Origin: Luscinia megarhynchos
Lineage: Eukaryota; Chordata; Aves; Passeriformes; Turdidae
Reading direction: 5' to 3'
Assembly (NCBI GenBank): GCA_034336665.1
Contig: CM067570.1
Span: 19,978,502-20,042,501, forward strand
Length of the DNA: 64,000 nt
The translations under genes and the position numbers were made by a program. Under the pieces are notes generated by a model. The model was not told where the DNA came from, made no database searches, and was given only the letters and a program-made list of their open reading frames with translations. Positions 37,171 to 50,900 of the stretch are shown piece by piece. Each line of letters opens with the position of its first letter. Position 1 is the stretch's first letter.

Positions 37171-40100
37171 AATCATAGAATTTCTCCAACTGACTCTTCA
37201 TCTTGAATCACAAAGCTGCACATGGGAAAAATTCACAAACTCCACCATTTAATTATACACTGGATAAAACTAAACCCATCTGTTCTTAAATCTTAGTTTG
37301 GTAACTCCTATAGAAACCTCTCCATATTTTTGACCACATTTTTATATATTTTTATTTCTATCTCCACAAAAAAGAGACCAAAGCCAGATAAACCAGTGTA
37401 ACCCTAAGAATTTGTCTAGCATAGCAAAATCTCAATTTACCGACAGAAAACTAGGAATGAAGACAAACCTAAAGAACAAGAAACAATTTGTGTGGGTTAA
37501 GTACACAAGCTGAAAAGAGACATGGCTAGATGGGCCAGGTGACTGTGCAGGCATTGCAGCCAAGCATATAAACTACTGAAAGAAAAGAAAGAAATATTCT
37601 AAAGGATATTCACATCTGGCAACTTAAGCTTTTTCCTTAATCTGAGCTGCACCCACTTTGGAGGACCTTAAAGAAAAGGAAAAAAGCACTAGTACATGCA
37701 GCACCCAAGAATTGATGACTTCTATTGTCACCTTAACAAATGAGAAAGTCTTTCTATGTAACACCCTGAAATATTAAAACTTAAGAAAAAAATAAACTAA
37801 AGTTCTACTAAACATTGTTTTTTCAGTTCTTTTAAAGTCTGGATTGTTCTGTCCCATTTAAATTATTGATCCAGATGTATTAGAATTTCAACAACATCAA
37901 TAAGTGTGAATACGAGTAGGAAAAATGCAAAGTAAAAAAAGTAATAAATTTCTCCTTTTTGCTCTGCATAAGAATTTACAGAAATTAGTACACTAGTGCT
38001 CTGGCCAGTGTCACACTGGATCACATTAGAGCCCCTAGAAAATCATCAATGAGAGAAACAAGTTTTAGGGGAGAAAGAGCATTCAAAACTTTCTCCAATA
38101 TTCTAACAGAACATGTTTACATGGATCAGGATCTGATCAATCGTTTAAACAAGATGAAGAAAACACCATTAGGTAAACAGAGAGGTTCTTCTCTGAACAC
38201 AGTATTTAAAGAATTATCCACCATTCTTTTATCCAGTTACTTCTGTGACTGCTCATCCTGCACAACTTTTCCTGAGAAAAGTGCTCACTGTTTACGTGAC
38301 TGTGTATGGTCTCTAGCTTACAGTGCACCACGATTTATTTAACCTCTGGCAGCCTTTGCCACGTCTTGTGGCTGGGGACTGCTGTCCAAAGACAACTTTA
38401 GGCAGAAGGCCAGTTTTTAAGGCATGTCAAACAACAAAACAGTAATATATACATCTAAAAGATGAAGCCAATCCAGAGCCATCATAAGAAATTGCAACAG
38501 TTTACAAAGACTGGATGTAGTGCTTGTAGGCACTGCTTTAAACTAGTTCTGGCTCACTGCTGAGAGACCATCATAAAATGGTTTTGAGCAATTCTCAAGT
38601 ACAAGTTCTAAACTATTACAAACTTGAGCAGGAAGAGCTACTCCTTGGGTTCCTGGAGTGGTCTACAAGCAGCAATAAGCAAAGCCTGCCAACAAGCTGT
38701 ATTTGTAGAAGTCTTGCAGAGACAGACAAGCTGTCTGTTCACCAGCTAGCCACCACTCCCTGGCCAGAGCAGAACTGGCCATTCAGTTTTCAGCATAAAG
38801 ATTAAGGCACAGTTGGATTACAAACCAGATGAAAAAAGCAGTTTAATCCTGGTGCAGTTACTGCTTAGGAACTGCATCTGGAGGCTGACTGAATCAAATG
38901 TTTTCTGTATTTCAATATAACATTAAAAAGAAATAAGACAACCTTAAATGGGGCAATCCAACAAATCACTGAACAGATTCATGTGATTGCTGTATCAAAA
39001 CTGCTTTAGTGGATGCCCTAGGATATCCACCCCAATATCATGTCAGAGACAAGCCACAGGTACAAGGTTTGTTTAAAGGAAATCAAACAAGATTGAAAAG
39101 TTGATTTAATAAATTTATGGGGCGAATACAAGTATCCACAATAAAAAAAGAAAATGAATGCAGGGCATAATCCACTATTGATATTGTTTTCACTTTTCAG
39201 GAATCCAGTAGAGACCAGGTTAGCCATCAAAGGATTGCTTATCCTTCTTGCAGGAGCAACCATTGCCAGCATGAACCAAATTTGATTCACACATCAACAA
39301 GCTCCCCATAGGCCAGAGACCCTCACTTCTTTTCTTTATTTTAATCACTATGGTAACCATAGTACATTCCACACTATATATATTTCTTCACTGGAGGGAC
39401 AATCTATTGTTACTGTTATAAGGGAAGATCATGAGGGCACCTTGTCACTGAAATGCAAAAGGTAAATTGGGATAATGCTTCTTATTGAACAGTGTTTCAG
39501 TATGGTGTAGTGTGGAGAATAACTTGATGGATGGCACCGTTGAAGAGGCCTTTCTGATACATATTTTTGACATTTAACAAAACCATAATAATTAGATAAC
39601 CAAAAATTTCCCTCAAATTACAACTGGAACATAGCATTACCCTGTTGGTAGGCAGAGAAGCATGAGGTGACCACGCTGTCACTCTGTGGAGCACCATGAA
39701 CTGACTTCAGACAGGGGGCAGTTGGGATGGTGCATTCCCTCCCACACCTCCTCAGGCCTGCTCTGTGATTTCAGGAGTTGCCTCCCTCAGCTGCAGTGCA
39801 AATGAAGCGATACCATTGTTACTGGACTTTTCTCCCCCAAAATTTCTGGTAGTTACAAACTTGGTTTATGGCTAGGATGGAAACATATTTTTGACTAAAG
39901 CTAAGCATCTCCTGAGTCAATAAAGAGCAGTAGCAAGAGAAGCCCTCTGAACCCTCCCACACCCCAGCAGGCTGTGACCAGCACCTCTCCAGGTGGGACA
40001 CCACCTGGAGCTCATGAACCCTCAAGCCTGCCATACTGGAAAGGCCATCCCTCTACAGCCCTCAAGGAGCAAATCTTGCCTGTTGAGAAATGTAAATGGA

Positions 40101-41791
40101 TTTGATGTATTCCATTGAACTCAGGGGGAACTCTTCTTATTAACTTTTTACACAGGTATAGAGGTACCCATCCCTGTGCTTTTGTGTGAATTATGGCCTA
40201 TGTAGAACTGAGAGAGTCAACCTTGCCTTCAAACTCTGCTAGGGCATGACGTTAAACTCACATCAAATATTCAATTATAAAAGCAGGTATGCTTACCAAA
40301 ACAAAGGTAGGAATTACTGAAAAATTCTTATTATTTGAAAGTAACTACGTGCTTGCTTGACATAAGTAGCTAGAATTGTTATAGCAAGCTGAGCTATATT
40401 GAGTAAATCAAAGATGTATCACAATGAAACCTGGAACTAACACCCTAAACATTACTAATGTTAGAACATACAAAACTGTAATTTAAATATTACTCAAAAA
40501 TTAATAGCTGGAGCAACCACATTATAACATGGACTACAGAACTGACTGAAACTACCACAGAAACAGACTTAAGGGACATGAAGATGATCCCATGGCAAAC
40601 ACTTGGTAACAAAACAGCAGGGAACGAAAGTCAAGAAGGACCTAGACTCTTACATGACTGTTGATTACAGAGTTTAGATTAATAATAATTGCCCAGGAAT
40701 TTCTTTGTCTGGGGGTCCCTCTTTTGAGGCACCTAGCTCAAGCTACCAGGTATCAAAATTTATCTGTACCAATAGATCTGATGGAGATGGGAGCCTAGTG
40801 CAAAAATGTCTTTAACATCTATCCTGCAGTAAGTTTATAAGAAATGCTTATAATCACTCTTAACAGCCTTCTTTTGTTAGTATTCTAGATATTTCTACCA
40901 GAGCAGGACAATAAGCATTCAATACACAGTTTGGTACCTCACATGTTGCATTTTAACAGGCAGTAAAGTGATTCACTGTGACACACGATCCAAGCGCCTT
41001 TTCTACCAATACAGACGCACACTGTGCTCCCTGCTGACCGATCAGGAGTGTATCTGAAAAGGCAGAAGCCCTATTCTTCCTGTAATTTTTATTTGTTTGA
41101 TGTTTTTATCTGGTAACTGAAAGAAACCCAGCCCACGCCGCAGCCGGGCAGACACAGGTGCGATAGCGAGCAGACACGCAGCTGTTCAAGGGCGAGGCTC
41201 TGCCCTCCCGCCGGCCCTGCGAACAACGCCGGCGCTTCTGTGAGTTTCTGCAGTTTCCCGTTCCAGCCCGCGGTCACCGCGCCGGGAGCCGAGTCCCCGC
41301 CGCCCGCCTCGGCCCCACGCCAGGGCCAGGGGGAGCCCCGGCTGCGCTGAGCCCGCCCGGCCGAGCCCCCGGGCCTCAAGGCAGGCGAGAGCCGCTGGTG
41401 CGCGGCAATCTCTCGGCCTGGCCGCGGCCCCGGCCCCCGCACCCACAGCCCCTCCGGCCCCCTCACGGCTCCCCGCCCGTGCACCCGCAGCCCTTCGCCG
41501 GGCAGGCACCGGCACCCGTGACGCCGCGTACCTGCCCGTGGCCGGGCTCCTCCACGAAGCGAGCGTCACCTTTTCCCGTCGGGCCCTCAAGGCGCCGGGG
41601 GCCGCGGAGCGTCCGCCTCAGGCGCCGCCGGCAGCTCCACGCACCCCCGCCCCGCTCCCTCAGAGCCGCCCTCTGCTCCGCGCCGCCGCTGCGGGGCTGG
41701 GCCGGGCGGAGACACCCACCCCCTCGGGCACCTCCTCCCGGCGGAGGCGGCCGCGGCCTGGGCAGGGGCCGGGGGAGCGGCGCGGCGGGAA

Positions 41792-41812
41792 ATGGCGGCC
41801 GGGCCGGCCTGA
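41792..41812 (+). CDS. Short upstream ORF before PDK1
   Basis: ATG at 41792 sits in a strong initiation context (G at -3, G at +4) and encodes MAAGPA before TGA at 41810-41812. The PDK1 start follows 22 bases after the stop, in another frame. If transcription starts upstream of 41792, this could lower PDK1 translation. Confidence 0.45.
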   Translation: MAAGPA

Positions 41813-41834
41813 GCTGAGGGGAGCGAGCTGCACC

Positions 41835-41967
41835 ATGAGGCTGCTGCGAGCCCTTCTGCGCTGCGCTGCCCCGGGCAGCGCCTGCCCGGGCAACATCCCG
41901 CAGCAGGTGGACTTCTACTCACGCTTCTCCCCCTCGCCGCTCTCCATGAAGCAGTTTCTGGACTTCG
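41835..41967 (+). CDS. PDK1: PDK1 exon 1
   Basis: ATG in context GCACCATGA; donor GTGAGT starts at 41968. It encodes the mitochondrial presequence and [20 protein letters not shown], ending in phase 1. The frame is open far upstream because the region is GC-rich, but there is no in-frame ATG upstream that I can see, so this start is preferred. Confidence 0.93.
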
Positions 41968-44900
41968 GTGAGTCCCTGCCGAGCCGCCCTCGACCGCTGC
42001 CCCCCTCCCACAGGCGCCTGTGCGGAGCGGGACGGCCACGACCCCTCACCCCGTCAGCGCTGCCCGGCTGTCGCTTATCTGTTAGTGCTGTGCCTTCTGG
42101 CAGAAAAAGGCTCTGCCTCTGCCCAGTTGGCTCATTCCCGGAGACCGCAACTATGACAAGGTTGAAATTTAGCTGAAAACTTCAGTATTTGGCACCACCA
42201 GCGTGGTTGGGTGTTTTTTTGCTGAACCCGCAGTATTGGGGGAGAGGATGGGAACAGCTGTGACAACTGGTAGCGTTAGAATAGTGACTCAGACAGGTGA
42301 GACTGGTTAAGCTTTTTGCTAAGTGGCATGCAGCCTTTTAAAGGCATCTTCCAAACACATAATGCGTTTAGCCTCAGCTGGCACCGAGGGGCTGCAGCAC
42401 TCATCACTTCTCAGTCACTTGCCTGGGCCCTACAGAAACATCCTACCCAAATGCTGTTTTAGAAGGTGTGTGAGAGAAGGGACAGGATGCAGGCACCAAG
42501 AGCCATTCTGGAGTATTTGGAATCTGGTCTTGAAAAATTAGTAAATCAGTAACAGGATACTCTTATACTCAGTGCCAAAACCACTCCTAATGCTTCCAGG
42601 TTTGACTGTCAGCTTGGAAACAAAAGGGATCACAGGAATTCTTCTATTCTGCTTTAAAGCAAAGACCACATAGAGAAAGGTTGTGTTAAGTCAGACTGAG
42701 ACACCCTTTCAAAGCCCGAGGTTGGAGCCATTCTATAATCTGTTTTTCTACCCAAGACACTTTGGTGTGCATACATGTTTTACGTGTTATATATTTAACT
42801 AGTTAATAGTTTCATAGCTTTTTATAGTTTTGCAAGTAAAACCTAAGTGAGAACTAATCCTAGAACTCCAAACTTTGCATAAGCAGGAAGACTTGACAAA
42901 GAAGACTTCCTCACAATTACCTGCTGTCACTTCATCCATCTAATTTAACGTTTCACTTGTGGCATTGAAATATATCTGACATTTAAAACTCCAGATTCCT
43001 ACGGGAGCTCCACCATATGTTCTGTTGCTACTGTACTTTTAAGCAAAGAATCTTGCAATTCAGTTTGCTTTTACCTATATTATCTTACCACTACTGACAA
43101 AATGCTTACCATAAAAATCAGTGTTTGTTTTCAAGGCACACTACTTCCTTCTGTCAAAAGACAGACTACTTTTTTCTTCTTAGTACCTAAACATAAAGTA
43201 AAAGTAATCTTGAAAACTTCTACAATATTTTTCCCTCTTTTTTGTTTAAGGATTTAATCACAGAATAAAAACTAATAACAGAAATAAAAAAGAGTGCAAG
43301 GCAGAGACAGTATTGTCTGTAAGACATTCTGTAGCCATTACATTCTGATGGTGTTTTCATTAAGGATTTTTTTTCCCTCCTTTTACAAGAATGAGAGCAG
43401 TCAAAGAGGAAATAATAAAATTGGTAAAGCTAACTTAAACGAAATATTCTATAAGCAAATATAGGTCTGGTCTTGGGTTATAAGACCACAGTATTTTCTT
43501 TAGGAGTTTTACCCATTCTTTGCCTAGATATAGACTGTAACAGCATAGGGAAGAGAGTAATTTGTCTGTTGAATTTTGTCTGCCCTATAGTGCCTTCCAT
43601 ATTTGACCCAAGATTGCAAAGATAAGGCCTTCATATACAAAAACTATTTTGTGAAATGTAATTTTTTTAGTATATGAGGCATTTAAAGATTCTAATACCT
43701 CCAATATAAATTGTTCTTCATATTTTACTAAAGAAAAGGGAAAAGCCAGTACCAGTCATGCCATAACAGTAACATTGCATGAAATGCAATCTGACTGGGG
43801 GAAGAATGAAAGATTTCTAGGCAGAGGTCATATGTAGACAGTGCATAATGCTGGTAAGTGCCACTGTGGAGGAATTTATTGTAAATTATTTACTTTTTTC
43901 TTAACTGACATTCTTTCATCAGTGTAGTTTATTATGTGTCTGAGTCTGCATGCTTTAAAGTAAATTGCTCTATTTCAACGTGGTGAAGATTTTTCATGTT
44001 TAAGGTTTCCTTTTTTCTTTCCTCATCCCTTCCTTTAATCTTCTTCCCCAGCTTCCCTGTGCCAAATGGAAGGAGTGAACTGAGCAGTAACACAGGAGTT
44101 AATTTTTAGGAGATACCTGTTTTTAAACACCAGACCTGAAGTATGCACTTGACTGCAGCAGATGGGCAGGTTAGGAAGTTCAGATGCTGTTTACGTGACA
44201 GTCTTTAAGTCTAGAAAGAAGTCTGGCTGAGAATGAAGTACAGCATTTCTTAGACTCTTCCCCATGCTGCACCCTCCTTTCTCACCTAGGAAAACAAGCT
44301 TTGTGGGAGTAAAAGCAGGTCTTGATTTTAATAACAACATTTAATTGCCACCCCCAGAGATAACACTTGTTCTTACAAAAGGACAGGTCAGTTATCAAAA
44401 GAGGCAGTATTTTCACTTCTAGCTTTTAAAAATGCGAAAAATTGAATGTATTAGTATCCTAATGGCTAAGCAGAGTAGCTGTTTTCTCACTATTCATGTG
44501 AATTCATTCACCTGATTTCTGTTCCTGTAAGACTGAATTTAAGCTACAACAGATTTAGTTGAAAATGAGATCAATATTACTGAATTTATTTTCTAAAAGT
44601 GTTTGGGGATGATTTATGATAGTTCACTAAGATCAGTGATGAAAAGCAGGGTGTGTGGGACTAGTATACTTTGTCAAGCATCCTTCTCATAAATAGTTTC
44701 CTCTGCTGGTTTCATTTGCTTCTGTGTCATGCTCAGAATGATATATTGTTTGATCAGTGCCGGTTAGAGTCAATGCTTGCTGCAAATAAAATGAACAATA
44801 TACATGGACAGAACCCACATTTAAAGTTGAACAGTATAGGTCTGTAACTGTTGCATTAGTTGCTGTTTATATATGGAAGATTCTCATTACTGCAACAGGA

Positions 44901-47900
44901 AGGTTTCAGCATGCTATAAATTTTCAAATACAAATATGCTGCTGCCATGAAAGAAACACTGGCTTACCAGCCTGGCTGAATCAGCTTTGAAATCAAGGTA
45001 TAGGCCTCTTATGCAAGAAAGTTTGTGTAGTTCTCTACTGTAAGTATTGACTTTATTCTGATGCCATGTTGATCTTAGGATCTGAAAATGCCTGTGAAAA
45101 GACTTCATTTATGTTTCTGCGGCAAGAGTTGCCTGTGAGATTGGCCAACATAATGAAGGAAATAAGCTTGCTTCCAGACAACCTCCTAAGAACACCTTCA
45201 GTTCAGCTGGTGCAGAGCTGGTAAGAACAGTGACATTCCATTCCTTGAAGGGTGCCCTTCTGCATATACACAGGTGGGAGGAACTCACTCTCTTCTTCTT
45301 AAGAACATTCATAGGCTTGTTACTGAGATGTTAAATATACCAATGTGATCAGAAACTAAATTTACATATGTGGGGAAAAAAACATTTAGGAACAATTAGA
45401 GAACCCACAAGGGAATTTAAAAAATCATTAAGGATTGCACACACTCATGTATGACAAATCAAAAATTACAATTTTTTTAAAACAAAAATCTATCAGAACA
45501 GTGTTGAAAAGGGAACTTACCTAAAAGTGAAGAAGCTCACTGAAGAAAACAACAGAAGCAGACTAAGGCACAAAATGTTTGCCAAACATAGCACAAACCA
45601 TTTACAAGATGGGTTACTGCAGATTTAGAGTAAAGGTATACAATATATGAAGAAAAAGCAATAGGAAGTTCCCAAACCCAAAACATAAAAGAGCAGGGAG
45701 AACATGAAGGTATTATAGTTGAAAAACGATTATTTGAATGTCTTTGAATAGGCATAAACTTTTTAAAGATGAAAGCAAAACAAAGAGATTGCTTGGCAAC
45801 TGCTAAAGGCACAAGGATTTATGTAAAGGCTTTTAAAGTCAAGGTATCTGCCAAAATCTGCCAGTAAATGGGATTGACTAGATGACTGAATATGAAAAGA
45901 GCTATCAATGAAGATGAAGGCTCTTAATGAAACACAAATGCTTACATTCTCATGATACTAGATGATACTGATCAAGTGGGAAATTAATTCAATTTGGGCA
46001 AATGCAAAGTTGAACACAGAGAAGAACCTCCTCTCCCTGTGTGCTTGCTTCCTTACAATGGAAAAATAAATTTCTATGCTACTGGGAATATTTTTCTGGA
46101 TACGTCAGTTGATGGCAAGAAGGAAAACAAGTGTTAGGAACTAAATAACAAATGGGGAGGAATATAATTGTACCACTGTGTTAGCCCATTATTCCCTTGA
46201 ATTGCATGCAGCTCCATCCTGAACAGAAAAGACCAAGAGGGATAATCAGGGGGCTGGAATAATTTCTACGTGAGGAGAAACCAAATAGAATTCTTCAGCT
46301 TGGAAAATACATATCTAAGGAAAGGGATGGCAGAAATACTTAAATCATGAACAAATGGAAAGATTTTTCTATAACAGGAATGCACAGGGGCTGCAAATAA
46401 GTGATCACCTACTGGGTTTAAAATACAAATTTATATTTTATGCATTCTAATTAAATCGTGAGATTTATTGTGCTGGAAATTTTGGAAGCAAAAATCATAA
46501 ATAGATTCAAATTAATCTAACAATTCACAGGGAGACAGGTAGAATGATTTGGAAACACGCGACATTGGGAGACCACAAATTGCTAACCAGAGATCTGGGG
46601 AGGCATATTACAATTGATCTTTATCCTGTTTGTTTCATTGAAAGGTATGTCCAAAGTCTTCAGGAGATTCTTGACTTTAAGGACAAAAGCTCAGAAGATT
46701 CAGGGACTATTCAGAGGTAAGGCTTTGCTGTCACAAATGTTGTATCTGGTTAATACTGTATGGAAGGACTGTCAAGAAAAAAAATAGCTGAAAAAAATTT
46801 CCTATCTCAAATCTTCACAGAAGAATTGCAGCAATGTCATCCCCCGAGCCTTAAAGGAGGGTACATTAAAACAGGAAATTAAGTACTTTAGCATAATGTC
46901 ACTCTATAGAATGTTCTGGTCAGTGCTGTTTGACTCTAAGTGCCACTTGACAGGCATGAGGTGTTCTGCATGAAAACAGTCGGCACAGTGTTCTCTTTCT
47001 CTTGGCAGAATCAAGATAATAATAAATAAATAATCATTTTATAAATAGTCAAAATAGTGGGTTACTGATTGTTTCAATGCTAGTCACCTGAAATATGCTG
47101 TAAAGACTGACCTGCCTTCTTACTGCAGTAGGCAGATGTAATATTTTTATATGTAAATCTTCATTTTTGTACGGAGGCACTCTGTTTGCCAGAGTATTAA
47201 ATTCCCTTGAAAGTGAAATACTAACTGTATTCATTTTAGTTTTACAGATACTGTGATAAAGATCCGGAATCGGCACAATGATGTAATTCCTACGATGGCT
47301 CAAGGAGTGATAGAGTACAAGGAAAGCTTTGGCATTGATCCAGTGACCTCACAGAATGTGCAGTATTTTTTAGACCGCTTCTACATGAGTCGCATTTCAA
47401 TCAGAATGCTCCTAAATCAACACTGTAGGTGCCAGTGTTGAAAGGAGGGGAAATGATATCTCTACCATATCAACTATATTTTCCTTTAATGTTTAAGTGC
47501 TTAATATGTACTAAGGTGCTGCTTATGAGGATACTATTTGCCTTGCCATTTATAACTCACTCTTAATAAAATTCCTAAAATATTTATTAACAGTAAGCTT
47601 TTCAGTATGGTGAGGACTGAAATTATAGATTGCTTATAAATTTTTTAATTTACTAAACTGAAGACACAAACTAAAATTATAAAGTTATGCTGGATATTAA
47701 ATGATGTTTTCTTTTTTTTCAGCTTTACTGTTTGGTGGGAAAATTAATCCAGCTCATCCAAAACACATTGGAAGCATCGATCCTAACTGCAATGTTGTTG
47801 AAGTTATTAGAGGTAAATTCAGATGATAAGAACAAGAATCTTAAAACTGATATGCATACATTGTTTTGTTATTTCCTGCTTGGAGCAGAAGTTCTATTTG

Positions 47901-50900
47901 ACGTGAAATACAATTTTGTTTCTTTTTCCTATATTTTTCTGAAAAAATACTAATCTCCCTGACAGTACACAGTACTTTCAAATGTTGGGGTTTTTTTGGC
48001 AGACTCTAAAGCAGAAAAAAAAAAAAGGGGTAGGGGAAATGTAACTTCCTGTGCTTTTTATTATAGATGGCTATGAAAATGCAAAGAGACTTTGTGATTT
48101 ATATTACATGAGCTCTCCAGAACTTATCCTTGAAGAGTTGAATGGTAAGTGAATGTGGACAAGGCATGCTCTTTAACATCATGATGGCTTCTAAAGGAGC
48201 TGCTGGTGAAATGTTCTGCTTTTCAAATAGCTCACATGTTCTCTGTATCTACTGTTGTAAATTGGGCTTTTTAAAAATCTGGCAGAATGATTTCCCCATT
48301 CCTCCCTTTAATCAGAACACTGACACGAGTATAAGTTTTTGATGCTATAGCTGTTGATATAATAAATTTTAGCAGCTCTTTCCCTTGCTAAGGTTTCGTG
48401 TGTTTTCACCTGACATTACTGCATTGCACCCTCTGCGTTTCTTGCGACACGTTAAAAGATTTACACAAGATGTTCCATTCCATCTTTACCACACCTATGA
48501 GGAGGTTATTTGAAAACAACTATGATATGCCCAGTGATCCCATAGTGGGTTTTAAGATTGAAATCTAAAGCAACAAGCAACATTTGAAAATCTCAGTTAT
48601 GACTTTTGATTAGCATACAGTTTTTCAAAGAATTTCTGTTTAAATTTTCCTTCTTTAAATTTAACAATGCAGATTTAAGTTTTGAATTACTGTGGAAATT
48701 CATAAAAGACATCTCATTTGCTGTTTAGTTATTTAGACTCTCTTCTCTCCAGTTAAATCACCAGGACAGCCCATGCAAGTGGTGTATGTGCCATCACATC
48801 TCTATCACATGGTTTTTGAACTTTTCAAGGTCTGTGCACTTGACATTAATTACACAATTCTTTCATATGTCTTTGTTTACTGAGATTGCATTGCTTTGAC
48901 TTTTCGAACCAATTTTAGATCGCAGCTTGTTTCTGCAAGTGCAAACTTCTTGCTGTTTGACTGCAGCAACACAGCTACCCTGTACTATTAGAGAAACAGT
49001 AATTGCATAGAAAATTAACCAGCTTTGGAAGATGAATCTCTTTTACCTAGCCACTGAATACCTTCTGAGTAGACAGCTTAAATCTTAAAATGTATGAAGA
49101 CAGTTAATAAAGCAAGTGAGAATAAGATATCCCATAAATTGTGTATCTTCAAATGTGGTAGAATGTGTAACAAGTCCAATAGAGGTTTCCTTAGGCAGTT
49201 TAGTCCTAGACTTTTCTTGGACTTTGTGTCACATTGCATGTACTATGTGCATTATAAAGAATTCTAGAACATAAATGCTGTACGCTAAACTATTCAAGCT
49301 TCCTTTAAAAAAATTAAATATTTGAAGTCTCTGTATTCCAATAAACTAAATATATATTAATACTGAAAAAACAGGAATATAAAAAAATATTTAAAAAAAT
49401 ATACATTTGTTCTGGTTCTTAAATATAGGATAAAAATAACCGCTAGATTGATATTTTAAGATAATGTACAAAGTGAGCAGCACTTAAGTTGTATTTGAAA
49501 ATTACAGAATGCAATGAGAGCCACCATGGAACATAATGCTGATCACTGCATTTATCCTGCAATTCATGTACACATCACGTTGGGAAATGAGGATTTAACT
49601 GTGAAGGTACTAATTTTTGTTACTATTCTGAAGGTTATTTTGATTAGTTTTTTTTTTTTTTTTCTGTCATGAGCAGCGTATTATTAACTTGAGCTGGTGA
49701 TCTGGTTCCATCAATAGATTGTATGTGATGACGTATGTAAGTAAAAAAACCCTTATGAAATATCACATACTGCCTCATAAAGAGGCTGCAGTCACACTGA
49801 GGGCTCTGCAATAGCATCCTGTCCTTGTGTCTTGCCTAGCTTGGAAGCAACCAAGACTAAAAATGAAGTAGCATCTTTATACATTGTAACATCAACATTT
49901 TTTAAGTGACAATGACAGAGCTATACAGGTGTGAAACAACTGAAGAAAGGGAAATATATATTGGATATTCCACACAGAACAAACTTCCTGAAGTACAGTT
50001 TGCATTTCCTTCTTTTTCTGTAAAACATTCATGTTTGATTTCAAAGACCAATTGCAAGCACTGGGCTTTTCATAGGTGTAACAAAACTGTAGTAAAACAA
50101 CTCCTTTGACTTACTCCTTGAAGTAATAGGTTTTAGTAAATTATATTTAAATGCAGTATTCTTGAGGAATAGAGGGAAAATAGAGAACCTAGCATTTGCT
50201 AAAAGGTATAGATAGTAACTTCAGACAAAAGTGTGTTATGAACAAGATAAAAGCAATGCACAATTCAAGCAGAATTTCGTTCCCTTCAAGAGATGATGAA
50301 TGCTTCTTAAGACAATATTTAATTTAATGGTTTGGATAAGGGATGAAAGGGAAGGATTCATTTCTCTTTGGGCATTGTTGAAGATGAGAATTAAAGAAAA
50401 TCTCTAACTTAGTAGGGACAGCTTCAAATAATACTTTACCATAACTTTCTCTGGCTTACTGTTTGAGAGAAGCTGTCTTTTGTAAAAATGTATTCAGGGA
50501 TGTAAAGCTAAATGCTCCTTCTTGTTCCAGATGAGTGACCGTGGTGGTGGTGTTCCTATGAGGAAAATTGACAGACTGTTCAACTATATGTATTCAACAG
50601 CACCACGTCCTCGTGTTGAGACATCACGAGCTACACCCTTGGTATGCAAGTCTTTTGTACCCTGGCATCATGGATAGGTCTAATTGTCACAAAAAACATT
50701 TAGCCAAAGCTATGAAATACTGATTTTATAGATATTACATTGAGTAATATTTGAATTTTACTTAATTCAAGCTTAAAGTAATTTCAAAAAATAACTGGGA
50801 AATGGCATAAAATACTAAAAATTATTTAAATTTGTTTAAGATTGTCTTTTTCTCTTCTAAGTCTAAAGATCAGCCACCTCAAGCAGAATACTTAGCTAAA

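Larger units (their letters stand above)
34591..41100. other. ITGA6-PDK1 intergenic region
   Basis: No exon, RNA gene or intact mobile element is visible. A GC-richer stretch lies at about 34630-34860, a TA-rich tract at about 35430-35620, and one CR1 fragment at 37068. Short open frames on both strands show no family resemblance. Confidence 0.6.
41110..42060 (+). promoter_or_regulatory. PDK1: PDK1 CpG-island promoter
   Basis: GC content and CpG density rise sharply at about 41110 and fall again after about 42060, spanning PDK1 exon 1. I see no TATA box at a suitable place. Four CACGC sequences (GCGTG on the other strand, the core of a hypoxia response element) lie at 41134, 41175, 41316 and 41638. 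Mammalian PDK1 is a known HIF-1 target, so these are candidates, but the core is short and expected by chance in GC-rich DNA. Long open frames on both strands here are by-products of base composition. Confidence 0.75.

Noticed and set aside
41089..42176. Long open frames on both strands around PDK1 exon 1, including an in-frame upstream extension of PDK1
   Set aside because: They come from the CpG island. The upstream extension has no in-frame ATG that I can see, and the 41835 start gives a normal mitochondrial presequence.
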